Of a stretch of DNA of 64,000 bases, positions 35,421-47,055 are shown piece by piece. Position 1 is the first letter of the stretch; each line of letters opens with the position of its first letter. Location of the stretch: assembly GCA_024760905.1 (NCBI GenBank), contig CM045750.1:11978419-12042418 (forward strand), in the 5' to 3' direction. The translations under genes were made by a program, and so were the position numbers. Source of the stretch: Plotosus lineatus (taxonomy: Eukaryota; Chordata; Actinopteri; Siluriformes; Plotosidae). The notes beneath the pieces were generated by a model, which was given only the letters and a program-made list of their open reading frames with translations, did not search any database and was not told where the DNA came from.

Positions 35421-35539
35421 AAGTCTAAGAGCTCTTGCAACATGCCTCCGAGAGAGAGAGAGAGAGAAAAAAAAAAAAAAAAAAAAAAAAGTCTAAGTTG
35501 ATGAAAATCAGTATACACTTAGTAATTTCTTCTCACTGA

Positions 35540-35900
35540 ACAAGATGATTCTTCACATCACAAAACTACAGCCACTCCCAAGATTATTCCTTCTGCGACG
35601 GGAAAATGGTCCCTGCTGAAGAAAGTGGCAAATGCTCAGCAAGATCCTCAAACCAGCATGACCTCTCTTTGGCAGATGATCACCACATACCACAAGGAGG
35701 ATTTCCCCAACCTGCTTTACCTTGCCCAGTTGGCAAGGACATCTGCTTTCCATACAGCAGGATGCGAGCGGGGATTTCAGTGCAAAACAAAATCCTGACC
35801 AAGAAGCGGAATAGGCTCAATGTCAGCATGCAGGACAAGCTCATGAAGGTTTTGATCATTTCTCAATCGAGTTACTTCCGATATCCCATGATGCACTATG
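35540..35900 (+). pseudogene. hAT C-terminal domain relic (ZNF862-like)
   Basis: It reads LLKKVANAQQDPQTSMTSLW, then DFPNLLYLAQLARTSAFHTA and GCERGFQCKTKS followed by a stop. This is the dimerisation region of ZNF862-type hAT-derived proteins, with mutations. No upstream core is seen. Confidence 0.65.
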
Positions 35901-36359
35901 CTACCTCATTCAAAAGTGTGGCGCTTTTTATATACATGCCACCATTTGCCTGTTTTCCCGTAGATTTAGATTGTGACGGGTCATACAAACCCGGGTAAAA
36001 TATAGTCCAAACTGATGCGAGTCATACCGACAAGCATGACGCCGAAGCGAAGTAGATCGAAACAAGCGACTCAAGACTGATGATTCCACTCTTTCGGAAA
36101 CAGCTGTATCTCATGAAATAGGTAAAAAGTTTTATGTCACGTCTACTCTAAAACTGAATGAATACCCTGCATTACATACATGTACATAATCCAGTGGCCA
36201 GTTGAGGGGTCGAAAGATGCAACAGCAACATTTTGCATGCTGGTGAGCAACTGCTCAGAACCGGACTATGAATCTCAGCAGGAACTGGTGTTAAGCTGGG
36301 TACTTTTGAAGAACTGCAGAAGTGCCAGTCGGCCCTAGAGAAGTAAGAGGGTATTCAGT
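35901..36359. other. Unassigned stretch
   Basis: No gene or named repeat is recognised. Confidence 0.4.
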
Positions 36360-37300
36360 ATTTGCAGTCACGTGACCCCCAATACCTTCATGCGCCATCT
36401 TGGATGTCAAGCGTGATCCAGAACACACCCGATTCACCAAGCATGGCTCCAACAATCACCAATAATGACAACGAAAGCAAAATATGAGCGTGTCAAAGGC
36501 AATGACATAATATTGTCAGACGTTGTCAATCATCTGACAGAACACCAGAGGGCGAGGTATCCGAGTACAATAAAGCAGCTGGGGATTGCCCATCCATATC
36601 TAAAGTGGCAGTCAATGTTTACGAATGTGTTAGAATGCAACTATTCTTCCCTTCCTGCTTTTGCCTACTTGGATCTTTGTACACATCTTGTCCACGGCCC
36701 ATCTCCATTTACTGGCAAACAGTACAAAGCTTACAAATCAATGGAAGCTTACAAGTATTTTGTTGTCAGATTTATAAGCTGTATGCAACAACAGGAGCCA
36801 GAAACCGGGGAAGAGAGACGACCACCTCATAACGGCTAAGGTATGTGTTCTATCCCCAAATAGAGCTACACAAGCAAGCGCTTATGCAATAAATTAAAAT
36901 GCTCAGTGCTTATAATGGTTGTATAAATTCACATTTTATTTATATACAAGCCTATACAGTGTACATACATAAAAATTAAAAAAGTGTGTATATAGGATCA
37001 ATTTTATTTTTACCAGATGCTACCTCGATGACAATAGCCACCCCAATATAATGTATATTTACCTGAAACAACTTTGCAGAGGCAGCAATGTGGATACCAA
37101 AGGAGAAAGTCCGATGTCGGACCAAAGCATACAATGTGTGCCAATTGGTGGACTACAGGATAACAAGGCTAAAAGCACTACTACGAGCAGAAACTAATCG
37201 ATGTTGCAAACCACCGCCTGTCTGGGAATATGATGAGACCAAGGTTCTTTCCGAGTGGCAACACCATCATACTGGACGATATATTGAAATATAATGCAAA
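36360..37300 (+). pseudogene. Second relic of the SWIM/YqaJ-type multicopy family (N-terminal part)
   Basis: An open frame of 124 codons (36465-36839) ends in GPSPFTGKQYKAYKSMEAYK, then YFVVRFISCM, which corresponds to the EAYNQFVCGWV block at 29457 and is a conserved block of this family. A second short frame at 37088-37294 (WIPKEKVRCRTKAYN) may be a following exon. The start is preceded by a cgccatcttgga motif also seen near 31790. No intact full-length gene is visible. Confidence 0.5.
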
Positions 37301-37540
37301 TCAGTATGTAAATATACTAGTTATTTATATTTTGTTAATTCTTAGATTAGCCAAATAAGTTTCTGAAATGACAATTTAATACTACTATCTGTTTTTAGGA
37401 ATTTTAAATCGAAATACTCCCCAAATTGCACCATTTCAAACCTAAAAATTGCAAAAGTTCCGACCTCCCCCATCCTCAGGCACCCTTGTTCATGGGTGCT
37501 TTGCACCCACATGGGGATTCACTTATTTGCTTGCCATGTG
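37301..37540. other. Unassigned AT-rich stretch
   Basis: Nothing recognisable apart from simple AT-rich sequence. Confidence 0.4.
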
Positions 37541-38515
37541 TTACTGACACGAGTGCTTCCCAAATTGCACCACTTCACAGACTTTCCCCAAACAGAAAAC
37601 AAGACCCTGGACCCTTGAGCACATCAACCATGTCACAGTGACGCTGATCCCAGTGTATAAACCTCTGATATGCAGGACTAAACCCACCATCAGAAATGTG
37701 ACGATCTGGACTAAGGAAGCTTCATCAGCACGACAAGACTGCTTCGAGTACTCAGACTGGAATGCAGTCAAACAGGGCACGGATCTGGAGAAACACACAG
37801 CTGTTCCATCATGCATTCATTTGTGCAATGAGACTGGCTTCCCACAAAGTCCATCATAGCTTTTCACAACCAGAAGCCATGGATGGACGGCACACTGTAG
37901 CTGCTGCTTAAAGCCCGAGCTGCATCCTTCAGAGCAAGCGACACGCCGACTTATAACAAGGCCAGAAATAACGGAAAAAGGGCAGCCAACTAGAAAAACC
38001 TAGATACAAACAGCATATAATGGGACCCTAAATCAACCAACACAACATGTGGAAATGTATAAAGAACTACATACATGAAGTCCAGAAGGTCAGCCATGAC
38101 CCTACCTTGCTCGACACCCTGAACAGCTTCTTTGCAAAATTTCAAATCGTCGAGCAGCAGGGAGTGTGTATGTTTTTTCCCCCCACCAGAAGAGGAGCAG
38201 CAGCAACCAGTGTATAATATGCTGAGGAAGAGCAACATCAACAGGGCTGCAGGACCAGGTAAGATGTCGGGCCGAACCATAAAATCATGCACCACCTGGC
38301 AGTTTTCACAGACATTTCTACCATTCACTGCAGCTTACTGTGGTCCCCCCTCTGCCTTGCACCCAAAAATTCAGCTGCCCACAGCCGCATTGGCAACAGG
38401 CCAGTTGCCCCGACCTTGGTAATCATGAAGTGCCTCAAAAAAAGGACCCTCCTTCACCACATCAAGGATGCTCTCCCTCCAGGGCTACACAACCTTCTGT
38501 TCACCTACAGCAGCA
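37540..38515 (+). mobile_element. Degenerate non-LTR retrotransposon (common teleost LINE)
   Basis: Ordered plus-strand pieces: YKPLICRTKPTIRNVTIWTK, then LNSFFAKFQ near 38115, INRAAGPGKMSGRTIK near 38233, and RPVAPTLVIMKCLKK then HHIKDALPPGLHNLLF near 38399-38490. This is the linker and early RT of a LINE ORF2 with frameshifts. The 3' half is missing. Confidence 0.75.
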
Positions 38516-38517
38516 GG

Positions 38518-38786
38518 GCGTCAGACTCGTGCCACAAAAGGGCCATGTGGCTGCAGGTTTTTAGATTCAACCAAGCAGCAGCACACCAGACATGGCTCAT
38601 TTAAAATCAACCATTCGAGTCATCAAGCAGTTGATTGGTCAATCTCTTAACAAATCACACAGATTGACCAATGAACTGCCTGAAGACGCAAACGTTTATT
38701 AAAATGAGCAAAGTCAGGTGTGCTGCTGCTGCTTGGTTAAAACAAAAACCTGCAGCCACATGCCCTTTGTGGGTGGCACGAGTTTG
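38518..38786. mobile_element. Fold-back repeat, two ~130-bp inverted arms
   Basis: 38518-38642 pairs with 38657-38786: actcgtgccac, then catgtggctgcaggttttt, accaagcagcagc and attggtcaatct are matched by their complements on the right. The arms are diverged by substitutions and small indels. The centre is near 38650. It resembles the ends of a non-autonomous DNA element brought together. Confidence 0.75.
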
Positions 38787-40101
38787 ACCCCCCCGCAGTC
38801 GGTCCCATTTGAAATAAACTGTTAGTACGTGTAGTTCATGGCAATGATCAGCAGGCGGCGCAAGTGCCCAACTTGGCTTATAGTATTTCATGGGTTTTGG
38901 ATCACTCTGCCGGCAAATCACGAGTTGTTTAAAAAAAAAAAAAAAAAGTTCGACTCAAAGTTCAAGACTCAAAGATCTGTCCTTTTCCAAGTCGTGTTAT
39001 GTGAACGTTCTGAGATTAAACGTCAACCGGTAAAACCCAATATTAAATTTGCAACATGCCCATTAGTGGGTGTGAACCAATAAACGCAAGAGTTGTGCAA
39101 TTTCCTAACTCTTACCGAGTTTAATTTCCCACAAGTAATATTTTTTCCCCGATGCTTTCTATGGCCGGCCTCTCCGGAGCGCAGAGAAAGGTAATGTTTT
39201 CTACCTGGTGCTGAAGGGGGGGGCGCCATTCCGACGCTGCTCGCGCTGGTTTCCAGGTGGAGAATAAATTATTAGATTCAGAACAGATTGAGATCAGGGT
39301 TGTTGTTTGTTTTGAGTTCATCTTTAAAATAAGATAAAATAAAAATAAAAAAAAAAGGGGAAAAAAAAAAACCCAGACCGTTTTAGTTTCCGCATCCAAA
39401 CAACCATCTTCAAGCAACTCAGCGGCGTCGAACACCTAAATAGCGTCACAATCCACACCAGCCAATCAGCGTCACGATTCATTTCCCGCTCATTTATTTC
39501 GTCAGCAATCCAACTGTAATTAGTGCCTCAATAATTAACTGACTTTATGAGGTTCAGATAGGACAAAAGGAGACTGACAGGTGAGTCGATTGAGGTGATT
39601 TTAGTGAGTCGTATCACTAAAATGACTGAATCCAGCTTGTCGATGGTCAGGGTAATTCTCCGGGCTCAAGGTCCCAGATTGCCCCGAGACGTGAAATGGT
39701 TGCGTGTGTGAAACATTGGTATTACAGTATTCCCAGGGCTGTCAACTTGTAGGAATTTATCCGTATTCATACGAAAAATAACTTAAAATACGGCATTCAC
39801 GAAAGAAAATATGCTCCTTTCTATTTTCTGTGACAATATTTTATCAATAATTCGGATGTATTGCATCAATTTGATCCGCGTTTACATGTTTCCCTTCCTG
39901 GCAAAGCCAAGTCTCGCGATAGTCTCACGGGATGTTACTGTTGTAGTTTACCACGTGATTCGTTAATCGGCAGCAAGGTAGGTCGATTTCCACCAATCAG
40001 CGGCAATTTTACGCACACTCAGTGGTAACCAAAACCAATCGTTGAACGGTTGCAGGAACCCCAAAATGGCGACGAAAAAAGCAAGAACTTATCCGTTTAC
40101 A
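38787..40101. other. Unassigned stretch with CCAAT-type motifs and a coding-like start
   Basis: No gene is confirmed. A short plus-strand frame from ATG 39162 (MAGLSGAQRK) is followed exactly by a GTAATG donor-like site. CCAAT motifs occur near 39462 and 39995. At 40064 a frame starts MATKKARTYPF and reads towards the LINE insertion site. Together these may be pieces of an old hAT-like element. Confidence 0.35.
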
Positions 40102-41637
40102 GTATGAAGAAGCAAGGAAGGTGAGCAGGAAGTAGCAAAGATTAGTAAGGGTGAAGTGAGGAGGGCATTGAAGAGGATGAAGAGTGGAAAGGCAGTTGGC
40201 ACTGATGACATACCAGTTGAGGTATGGAAGTGTCTAGGGGAGGTAGCAGTAGATTTTCTGACAAGAATATTCAACAAGGTCTTAGAAAGTGAGCAGATGC
40301 CAGAGGAATGGAGGAGAAGTGTGCTTGTGCCCATTTTTAAGAACAAGGGAGATGTACAGAGTTGTGGCAACTACAGAGGGATAAAGTTGATGAGCCATAC
40401 AATGAAGCTATGGGAAAGAATAGTGGAAGCAAGACTAAGGGCAGAGGTCAGCATTTGTGAACAACAGTTTGGTTTCATGCCAAGAAAGAGCACCACAGAT
40501 GCAGTGTTTGCTTTGAGGATGTTAATAGAGAAGTACAGAGAAGGTCAGAAGGAGCTGCATTGTGCCTTTGTGGATCTGGAGAAAGCATATGACAGGGTGC
40601 CGAGAGAAGAACTGTGGTATTGTATGAGGAAGTCTGGAGTGACAGAGAAGTATGTTAGAGTGGTGCAGGACATGTATGAGAGATGTAAGACAGTGGTGAG
40701 GTGTGCTGTCGGTGTGACAGAAGAGTTCAAGGTGGAGGTGGGACTGCATCAAGGGTCAGCTCTCAGCCCCTTCTTGTTTGCAATGGTGATGGACAGGCTA
40801 ACAGACGAGGTTAGACAAGAATCTCCATAGACTATGATGTTTGCAGATGACATCGTGATCTGTAGTGAGAGCAGAGACCAAGTGGAGGAAAATCTAGAGA
40901 GGTGGAGGTATGCCCTGGAAAGGAGGGGATTGAAGGTTAGTCTTAGTAAGACAGAATACATGTGTGTGAACGACAAGGACCCAAGAGGAACTTTGAGGTT
41001 ACAGGGGGCAGAGATAAAGAAGGTGGAGGATTTTAAGTACTTAGGCTCAACAATCCAGAGCAATGGAGAGTGTGGAAAAGAGGTGAAGAAGCGCGTGCAG
41101 GCAGGTTGGAATAGATGGAGAAAAGTGTCCGGTGTGATGTGTGATAGGAGAGTATCGGCAAGAATGAAGGGAAAAGTGTACAAGACGGTGATGAGGCCAG
41201 CAATGTTGTATGGTTTAGAGACAGTGGCCCTGGGGAAAAGACAGGAGGCAGAGTTGGAGGTAGCAGAGATGAAAATGTTGAGGTTCTCTTTGGGAGTAAC
41301 GAGGATGGATAGGATCAGAAATGAGTCCATCAGAGGGACAGCACATGTTAGATGTTTTGGAGACAAAGCCAGAGAGGCTAGATTGAGATGGTTTGGACAT
41401 GTACAGAGGAGGGATAGTGAGTATATTGGTCGTAGGATGCTGAGGTTGGAACTACCAGGCAAAAGGCCCAGAGGAAGACCAAAGAGAAGATTTATGGATG
41501 CGGTGAAGGCGGACATGAAGGTCGTTCGAGTAAGAGTAGAAGATGCAGAGGATAGGGAGAGATGGAGGCAGATCATTTGCTGTGGCGACCCCTGAAGGGA
41601 ACAGCCGAAAGGAAAAGAAGAAGTATGAAGAAGCAAG
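40102..41637 (+). repeat. 15-bp target-site duplication flanking the RTE LINE
   Basis: gtatgaagaagcaag occurs at 40102-40116 and again at 41623-41637, exactly bounding the element between them. It is identical on both sides, which indicates a recent insertion by target-primed reverse transcription. Confidence 0.9.
40117..41622 (+). mobile_element. RTE-clade-like LINE, 5'-truncated, one internal stop
   Basis: One frame runs 40117-41595 with a single TAG at 40828-40830. RT motifs in order: NYRGIKLMSHTMKLWERIVE, QFGFMPRKSTTDAVF, FVDLEKAYDRVPREELW (motif A), GLHQGSALSPFLF (motif B) and FADDIVICSE (motif C, catalytic DD). A C-terminal region follows with MLYGLETVAL, RLRWFGHVQRR and RPRGRPKRRFMD. 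The N-terminal endonuclease is missing through 5' truncation. The 3' UTR is very short (gctgtggcgacccctgaagg and onward). The enzyme copies its own RNA at a nicked target; this copy is dead from truncation and the stop. Confidence 0.9.
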
Positions 41638-42105
41638 ACACTGCCTTTTGCACAACATGCAATGCAAAATTTAGCATTTCACCTTCGGGCGTTTTTTTTT
41701 TATATTAAAACGCATATATATAAAGGTACAGCTGTCAACCCCTAAGATTAATAAAATTTTGGTTTTCAGGGTTTTTAAGAGTGATTTAGCCATTTCGTGC
41801 AAGTTTTATATGTAATGAAAAAACACAGACATAGGGGGAAAATACAAAATTACAGCACACACGTTTTTAAGATTTAATAATGTAATGTAAATGAAATCTT
41901 CAATGAAAGAACTAATGAAATATGAAGTGTAAACTAATAACATTTTTCAAAAATAAGGTTGGCTAAAGTAAAGTATTAATTGTAACATTTCTCCTTTTTT
42001 GAAGTTTTATCCAAATAATGCTCATGTGACATTACAACATTGTTAAAATATTTAGGATATTGATCGAAAATGTTTTGTAAGAAATGCGAAGATCATTTTC
42101 AGTGT
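41638..42105. other. Right half of the sequence split by the LINE
   Basis: Directly after the target duplication, a frame reads DTAFCTTCNAKFSISPSG, a Cys-x2-Cys zinc-finger-like segment seen in some hAT-type proteins. The rest is AT-rich with no gene. Confidence 0.4.
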
Positions 42106-42476
42106 CATGTGGTGTGTGTACTGGTTCCGGTGCTGAGAACATGATCGGGTGGTTGTGAGTTCAAATCCCACTGAGACCCTCACTGTGCTTAGACCCCTGG
42201 GCAAGATCGCAACCACAAGTGTGCCTCTGTTCACCCAGCAGTATAAATGGGTACCAGTAAAATATACTGGGAAGGTAACCTGCGATGGACTAGCATCCAG
42301 TGAATTTCTCCATTGTGAGATTAATAAAGCTGTATCTTATCTTATCTTATCTTATCCCATCCAGGAGGAGTTGAACTCCTGGTCGCTTCACGCTATGGAA
42401 ACCGGGGATAAGCACCGGCCTGATGAGCCACGAGGCTCGGGTGTAAAAACCCAACAGACTTTACCTTTACCTTGAT
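42106..42476 (+). mobile_element. tRNA-derived SINE family B
   Basis: The head has gttgtgagttcaaatcccac (B box). The body has gacccctgggcaagatcgca, then cccagcagtataaatgggta and tgggaaggtaacctgcgatg. The tail has gaaaccggggataagcaccg. A (TTATC)n insertion lies at 42333-42355. Same family as 48957-49268, 53275-53582 and the fragment at 18468-18530. Confidence 0.85.
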
Positions 42477-42551
42477 ACCGCTGAGAATATGTTCAGAAAA
42501 AGATTACAAATCAAAATGTCAACTGTACTACTGTATCATTATTAGGGAATC

Positions 42552-42738
42552 AGTAAATTACGAAAGTCAGCAATGATTCTTTTACATGCCTCTCACCATA
42601 GACAGTGAGAGACATGGCCTGCCTTTGATAACCCAGTTAGCTGCACTGGGGGACAGTGACAACCTTGTGGGGACTTGAACCCCAAACCTTAGGATCAGCG
42701 ATCCAGTGCCTTGTACCACTAGACCACCACTGCCCCAT
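42552..42738 (-). mobile_element. SINE family A, head and body
   Basis: Reverse complement orientation: aaagtcagcaatgattcttt, then gacagtgagagacatggcct, ggacttgaaccccaaacctt and atcagcgatccag. The 3' LINE-like tail is missing. Confidence 0.8.
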
Positions 42739-42774
42739 GTATGTTCAGCAGACTATACCCGTATAACCCTCACC

Positions 42775-43047
42775 CAGTGCTTCTCCACTCCACTAGTTGG
42801 CAGTGGTGCTCTCATTGTCACGCTATGGTGTAGCGGTTTTTCGCACGATCAAACGATACGGAGTGCAGTAAATAACCTCTCAAGAAACCACACAGAAAAA
42901 AATTCAAACAGGACTGAAGAGAAAGGTGGAGAGAGATGGAGATATTAAGACAAATAATACTATGTATCGTCTCCCGTGGGTGAGGGGGTGTTAAATGTTT
43001 TTTTTCTTCCAAGAGGGGGCGCCACAGAAAATAATTGAGAAGCACTG
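42775..43047. mobile_element. hAT-type MITE, 273 bp
   Basis: It starts cagtgcttctc and ends gagaagcactg, an exact 11-bp inverted repeat. The 8 bases outside (ccctcacc and ccctaact) agree at 6 of 8 positions, as expected for an aged hAT 8-bp target duplication. No coding region. Confidence 0.75.
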
Positions 43048-43349
43048 CCCTAACTCTCGCCCCGAATCCTCACCCTGATGAAAATTTATCCCCGACATGG
43101 AACGCATGTTCTTACGTCACCATTCGAACCACGTAACTGACGTCAGCTCGCGCATGTGCGAAATCTGGTTTTTCGAGATGCCGTACAAATAGCAAAATTT
43201 CGTAGGAATACATTACCGTACAGGTAGTCACACCGTTTCTCAAATACTGTATGCTGTTGTCAATTCAAAATGCGGTAAAATTTGACAAAGATAGCCGGTA
43301 TTTTCATAATTATGTAATTTTGTGGACTCCTTATTTGAGTACTCGTCTT

Positions 43350-43866
43350 CTTTTCCTTTCGGCTGTTCCCTTCAGGGGTCACCATAGTGAATCATCTGCC
43401 TTCATCTCACCCTATCCTCTGCAACAACTCTTACTCCAACTACCTTCATGTCCTTCTTCACCACATCCATAAATCTCCTCTTGGGTCTTCCTCTAGGCCT
43501 TCTGACTGGTAGTGCCAACCTCAGCATCCTACTACCAATATACTTGCTATCCCTCCTCTGTACATGTCCAAACCATCTCAATCTAGCCTCTCTGACTTTG
43601 TCTTCAAAACCTCTTACATGTGCTGTCCCTCTGATGTACTCATTTCTCTTCTGTCATACCAACAGCACACCACACCACTGTCTTACATCTCTCATACATG
43701 TCCTGCACCACTGTAACATACTTCTCTGCCACTCCAGACTTCCTCATGCAATACCACAGTTCCTCTCTCGGCACCCTGTCATATGCTTTCTCAAGATCCA
43801 TTAAGGCACAATGTCGCTCCCTCTGATCTTCTCTGTACAGGGATCCTTGAGGAACAGCATTGTGCA
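43350..43866 (-). mobile_element. RTE-like LINE with internal deletion
   Basis: The minus strand encodes LEKAYDRVPREELWYCMRKS, then YVTVVQDMYERCKTVVW, and jumps near 43650 to the C-terminal region ending in the ctgttcccttcaggggtc 3' tail. About 0.6 kb of RT (motifs B and C) is missing relative to 40117-41622. Confidence 0.85.
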
Positions 43867-43985
43867 TGCTTCACCGCTTAATCCTCATTCAAGCCGCATG
43901 TAGGCTTGGGCCCATCCTAGCCAACTCCGGGCGAGAACAGGGTACACCCTGGACAGCTCACCAGACCATCGCAGGGCAGAAACAC
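43867..43985 (-). mobile_element. Tail fragment of dispersed repeat family D
   Basis: It contains ttcaccgcttaatcctcatt and gaacagggtacaccctggac, the reverse complement of the conserved tail. Confidence 0.65.
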
Positions 43986-44009
43986 ACTGATGGCTATGCA
44001 GCCTATTGT

Positions 44010-44190
44010 TGTCGAAAGTAAGCAATGGTTCTTTTACATGAACCTCTCACCATAGACAGTGAGAGACATGGCCGGCGATTGACAACCCAGTTCGCTGCAC
44101 TGGGGGGGACGGTGACAACCCATTGAGAGTGGGGCTTGAACTTCGGGATCGGTGATCCAGCACCTTTCCCACCACTGCTCTCCATCATTT
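44010..44190 (-). mobile_element. SINE family A, minus-strand copy
   Basis: agtaagcaatggttctttta, then atagacagtgagagacatgg and agagtggggcttgaact, with the complement of the tRNA-like head to about 44185. Confidence 0.75.
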
Positions 44191-44194
44191 ATCC

Positions 44195-44490
44195 ATTCAT
44201 TTGCCAAGCTGCTTACTCCTACCCTGGTCACAGGGAGGCTGCTTTTTCAGCCTACACAAGGTGAAGGAGGGTAGAGTAGCAGGGCCAGAACACATAAGCA
44301 CTTGTTAGCCTGACACCTAGGGGCAATTTGAAACAGCCTAATGAGCAGACAGTATCTTTGAACTGTGGGAGAAAACGGGAATACCCGGAGGAAACACGCA
44401 AAAGGAGAAAGATGGGAGAACATGCACCGTCCAACGTGAATGCAGGGACCTTCTTGCCATGAGGTGGATGAGATTATCACCACACCACCG
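44195..44490 (-). mobile_element. Dispersed repeat family D, minus strand
   Basis: ggggcaatttgaaacagcct, then aactgtgggagaaaacggga, acccggaggaaacacgc and gggagaacatgcaccgtcc are the complement of the family body. Confidence 0.7.
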
Positions 44491-44559
44491 TATTTTATGT
44501 GTGTATTTGTGCAAAAGGCATAAGCAATTAGGTGAGTCGGCTCTCAGTTCATCTAAAAG

Positions 44560-44658
44560 AACCGATTCAAAGAACCGACTCCTCCTCAAGCAACACTTCA
44601 TTAGCTGTCACTGACCGGACACGATTTTTGGAGCGGGTGGTGATAACAACCCTGACAG
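44560..44658 (+). other. Candidate 5' non-coding exon of synj1
   Basis: Somewhat GC-richer sequence ends with CTGACAG followed by GTAAAAG at 44659, a good donor. The first coding exon has an acceptor TTTCAG at 47371-47376, which implies a separate upstream leader exon. Position and donor fit, but there is no direct support and the upstream border is arbitrary. Confidence 0.3.
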
Positions 44659-45954
44659 GTAAAAGCTGTGCTCGGTATATGCCATGTTTTAATGCATTGA
44701 TTGTGAAAGGTGTGAGTGTCGAAGGTGTTATAAATTTTGATAGTTGTTGATAATTGGGACTGACACTTTAAAGCCCTGTTCTGTTGGAGTAAAGCTGGGG
44801 GAATCAGTCGGGCTGATGCTTGACGTCGATCTGAAGGGTTCAGGGCTGTTTTCAGGATAAACTAGCTTTTATTTCTGTCTCAGTTGATAACACCACTGAA
44901 GAAATGTACTCATTTAACAGTAGCCCATTTTATAGCCGCTGACTTCTCAAGATAGCCTGATAATTCGGTTGGTGATAATCTAACCGGAAGCTAACATATT
45001 AGCAAAGAAAATGAGCTTGGCTATTCTCTTATATGTATTTTATAAATGTTGGTATAAATAATTAGAATAGAAACCTAGCTACATTTGGACGACGGTCTCT
45101 GTCAATTAAAATGAACACCAAAGATAAAGGTTACTGCTAATAAAACGGCTAAATGTGGCTATGCTAAGCTAATCTCACTTCCTAGCCTACTGCCTTCTAT
45201 GTGGCTAGCATGTAGCTTAGCTGTTAGCTTTTACGGTTTATTTATTTCTCCAGTCATGCTAATTTTGTACTGTAATGCTGATACAGGCTTGAACTTCATT
45301 TACACTTGGTCAGGATTTCATTGACTTGTTTTTATCTGTCTTTTGTATTCCCTTATGTGAAATGGGAATTCTTGGCTTGCTTGCAAAAGCAGAAATCCTT
45401 GTGTGTTTATAAATATAGTGTGTGTGTATAAATATTTAATTCAAGTTGTAATCATTAATTATGCTGTGAATCAGAGCACAGACGACACTGAATATTAATG
45501 GAGACAGTTTATGTTCTGTCACGATTCACACCAACTTGATCTGTTATTTTTGAGCTGATAAATGGATCATGAGGAAATGTCCCTGATATCTAGCTGCAGT
45601 AAATAGTAGCTGTCTGTCTGTCTGTGTGGACCTGCTGAGTGTCTGAAGGGCTCCAGTGGTCATCAGGCCCAGTAACATGGGTACTGACTCAGTTTCAGCT
45701 TTGTTGTGATTTCATAAATTACCAACACTCTTACAACAAAATATAGTTGAATTTCAAAGTACCATCGTGGTAAAATGTTAGTACCTATGTCAAAAGAAAG
45801 GTGGGGTTTGTTCAGTGCACTGACAATAGAAAGTATAGTTGTATTATTTAGTCAGTAGTTCTCCTTGTCACTGCGCGTGACAGGAAATGTCCATTTTACA
45901 GCTTTACTGTTTATTATAACAGGGGTTGTATGATAGCAAAACAGTAAGGTCCTT

Positions 45955-46235
45955 GGTTCAAGTGTCAGGATCAAGTGTCAGGAGTGTTTTCCTGTGTGGA
46001 ATTTGCATGTACTGTACTGCCCTTGCATGGGCTTCCTCTGGGGAACCAAGTTTCCTCAGTGTAAAGACATGTACATTAGGCTGATTGTCTGTTTAAAATT
46101 GCCACTAGAAGGATATAGGATTCTGTGTGTTTGTGTATTGGCCCCGTGTTGGACCAGCAAACTGTACAGGGTGTAACCTGCCTTTCACCAGAGTTGGCTT
46201 AAGTGGTTTGAAGGAAGGAAGGATGGATGGATGCA
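45955..46235 (+). mobile_element. Dispersed repeat family D
   Basis: gtgtggaatttgcatgtact, then gggcttcctctggggaacc, tttcctcagtgtaaagacatg and tgtacagggtgtaacctgcc, ending in ggaaggaaggatggatggat. This is a diverged full-length member. Confidence 0.7.
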
Positions 46236-46974
46236 TTAAATGAAAAGATATATGGATATTATAAATATGAATGGAAAGGTAAAAAGATAAATGTTCAGAT
46301 AAATAATATGTCAAATATAAAGCGTATAACCAGTTTTAGTTAAGATTAAAGATAATTTTCTCAAAAAATACAATGGCATACTGTACAACATTTCCTGTGG
46401 CAACACAACCAGCCCAAATTATATCTCCACCACCCTTCTTGACAATGGCTACAAGGATTTTGTGGTGAAATGCTATGATTGCTTTTTATGCTGGGCATCA
46501 TGATCAAAATCACCTCCTTGGATCCTCAGCTCTAGATGAATTGGTTAACGAACATTTGTGGTATAAGATGCGTTTTTGCAAACCTATGTAATCATGTTGC
46601 CCTGTACTATTTGGAGTGCAGTGGCTTTTCCTGATCAACCATTCAAATGTTGCTCGACGTTAGTTCCATCAGGTACAACTCTATTATTAAGAACATTATA
46701 AATAATGTATACGCTCTCTAAATCCCCTCGTACTATCTGCTCAGTGGGCTCCAAAACTGCAGATGTTCTGCTTTTGTATCCTGCTGGACAATCTACTGGA
46801 CAAAAATACAAAGTTGGGAAGTGTGTTTCAGGATATTATGGAGCTAAACAAGAAGAAAAGGACCATATAACTGTTATATAGTGGTACTGTTAGCGAGAAG
46901 TTGCAGTGCAGCAGGCCTTGTCTCAGGTTGACGAGAGTGTGCAAAGAGCTGTCTGGGAAAAACTTGGCACAGAG

Positions 46975-47055
46975 TATCTGTGTGTGTGTGTGTATAATAT
47001 ATAATATGTGTATATAATATATATAAATATAGCTTGTGTGTATATAGATAGATGT
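46975..47055. repeat. TG/TA microsatellite
   Basis: Alternating (TG)n and (TA)n tracts upstream of the first coding exon of synj1. Confidence 0.9.

Noticed and set aside
39121..39435. 104-codon minus-strand frame
   Set aside because: It begins at a non-ATG codon, contains a Phe/Leu run from an A-rich tract and shows no domain.
40749..41636. 295-codon minus-strand frame
   Set aside because: Antisense shadow of the LINE reverse transcriptase, which has clear RT motifs on the plus strand.
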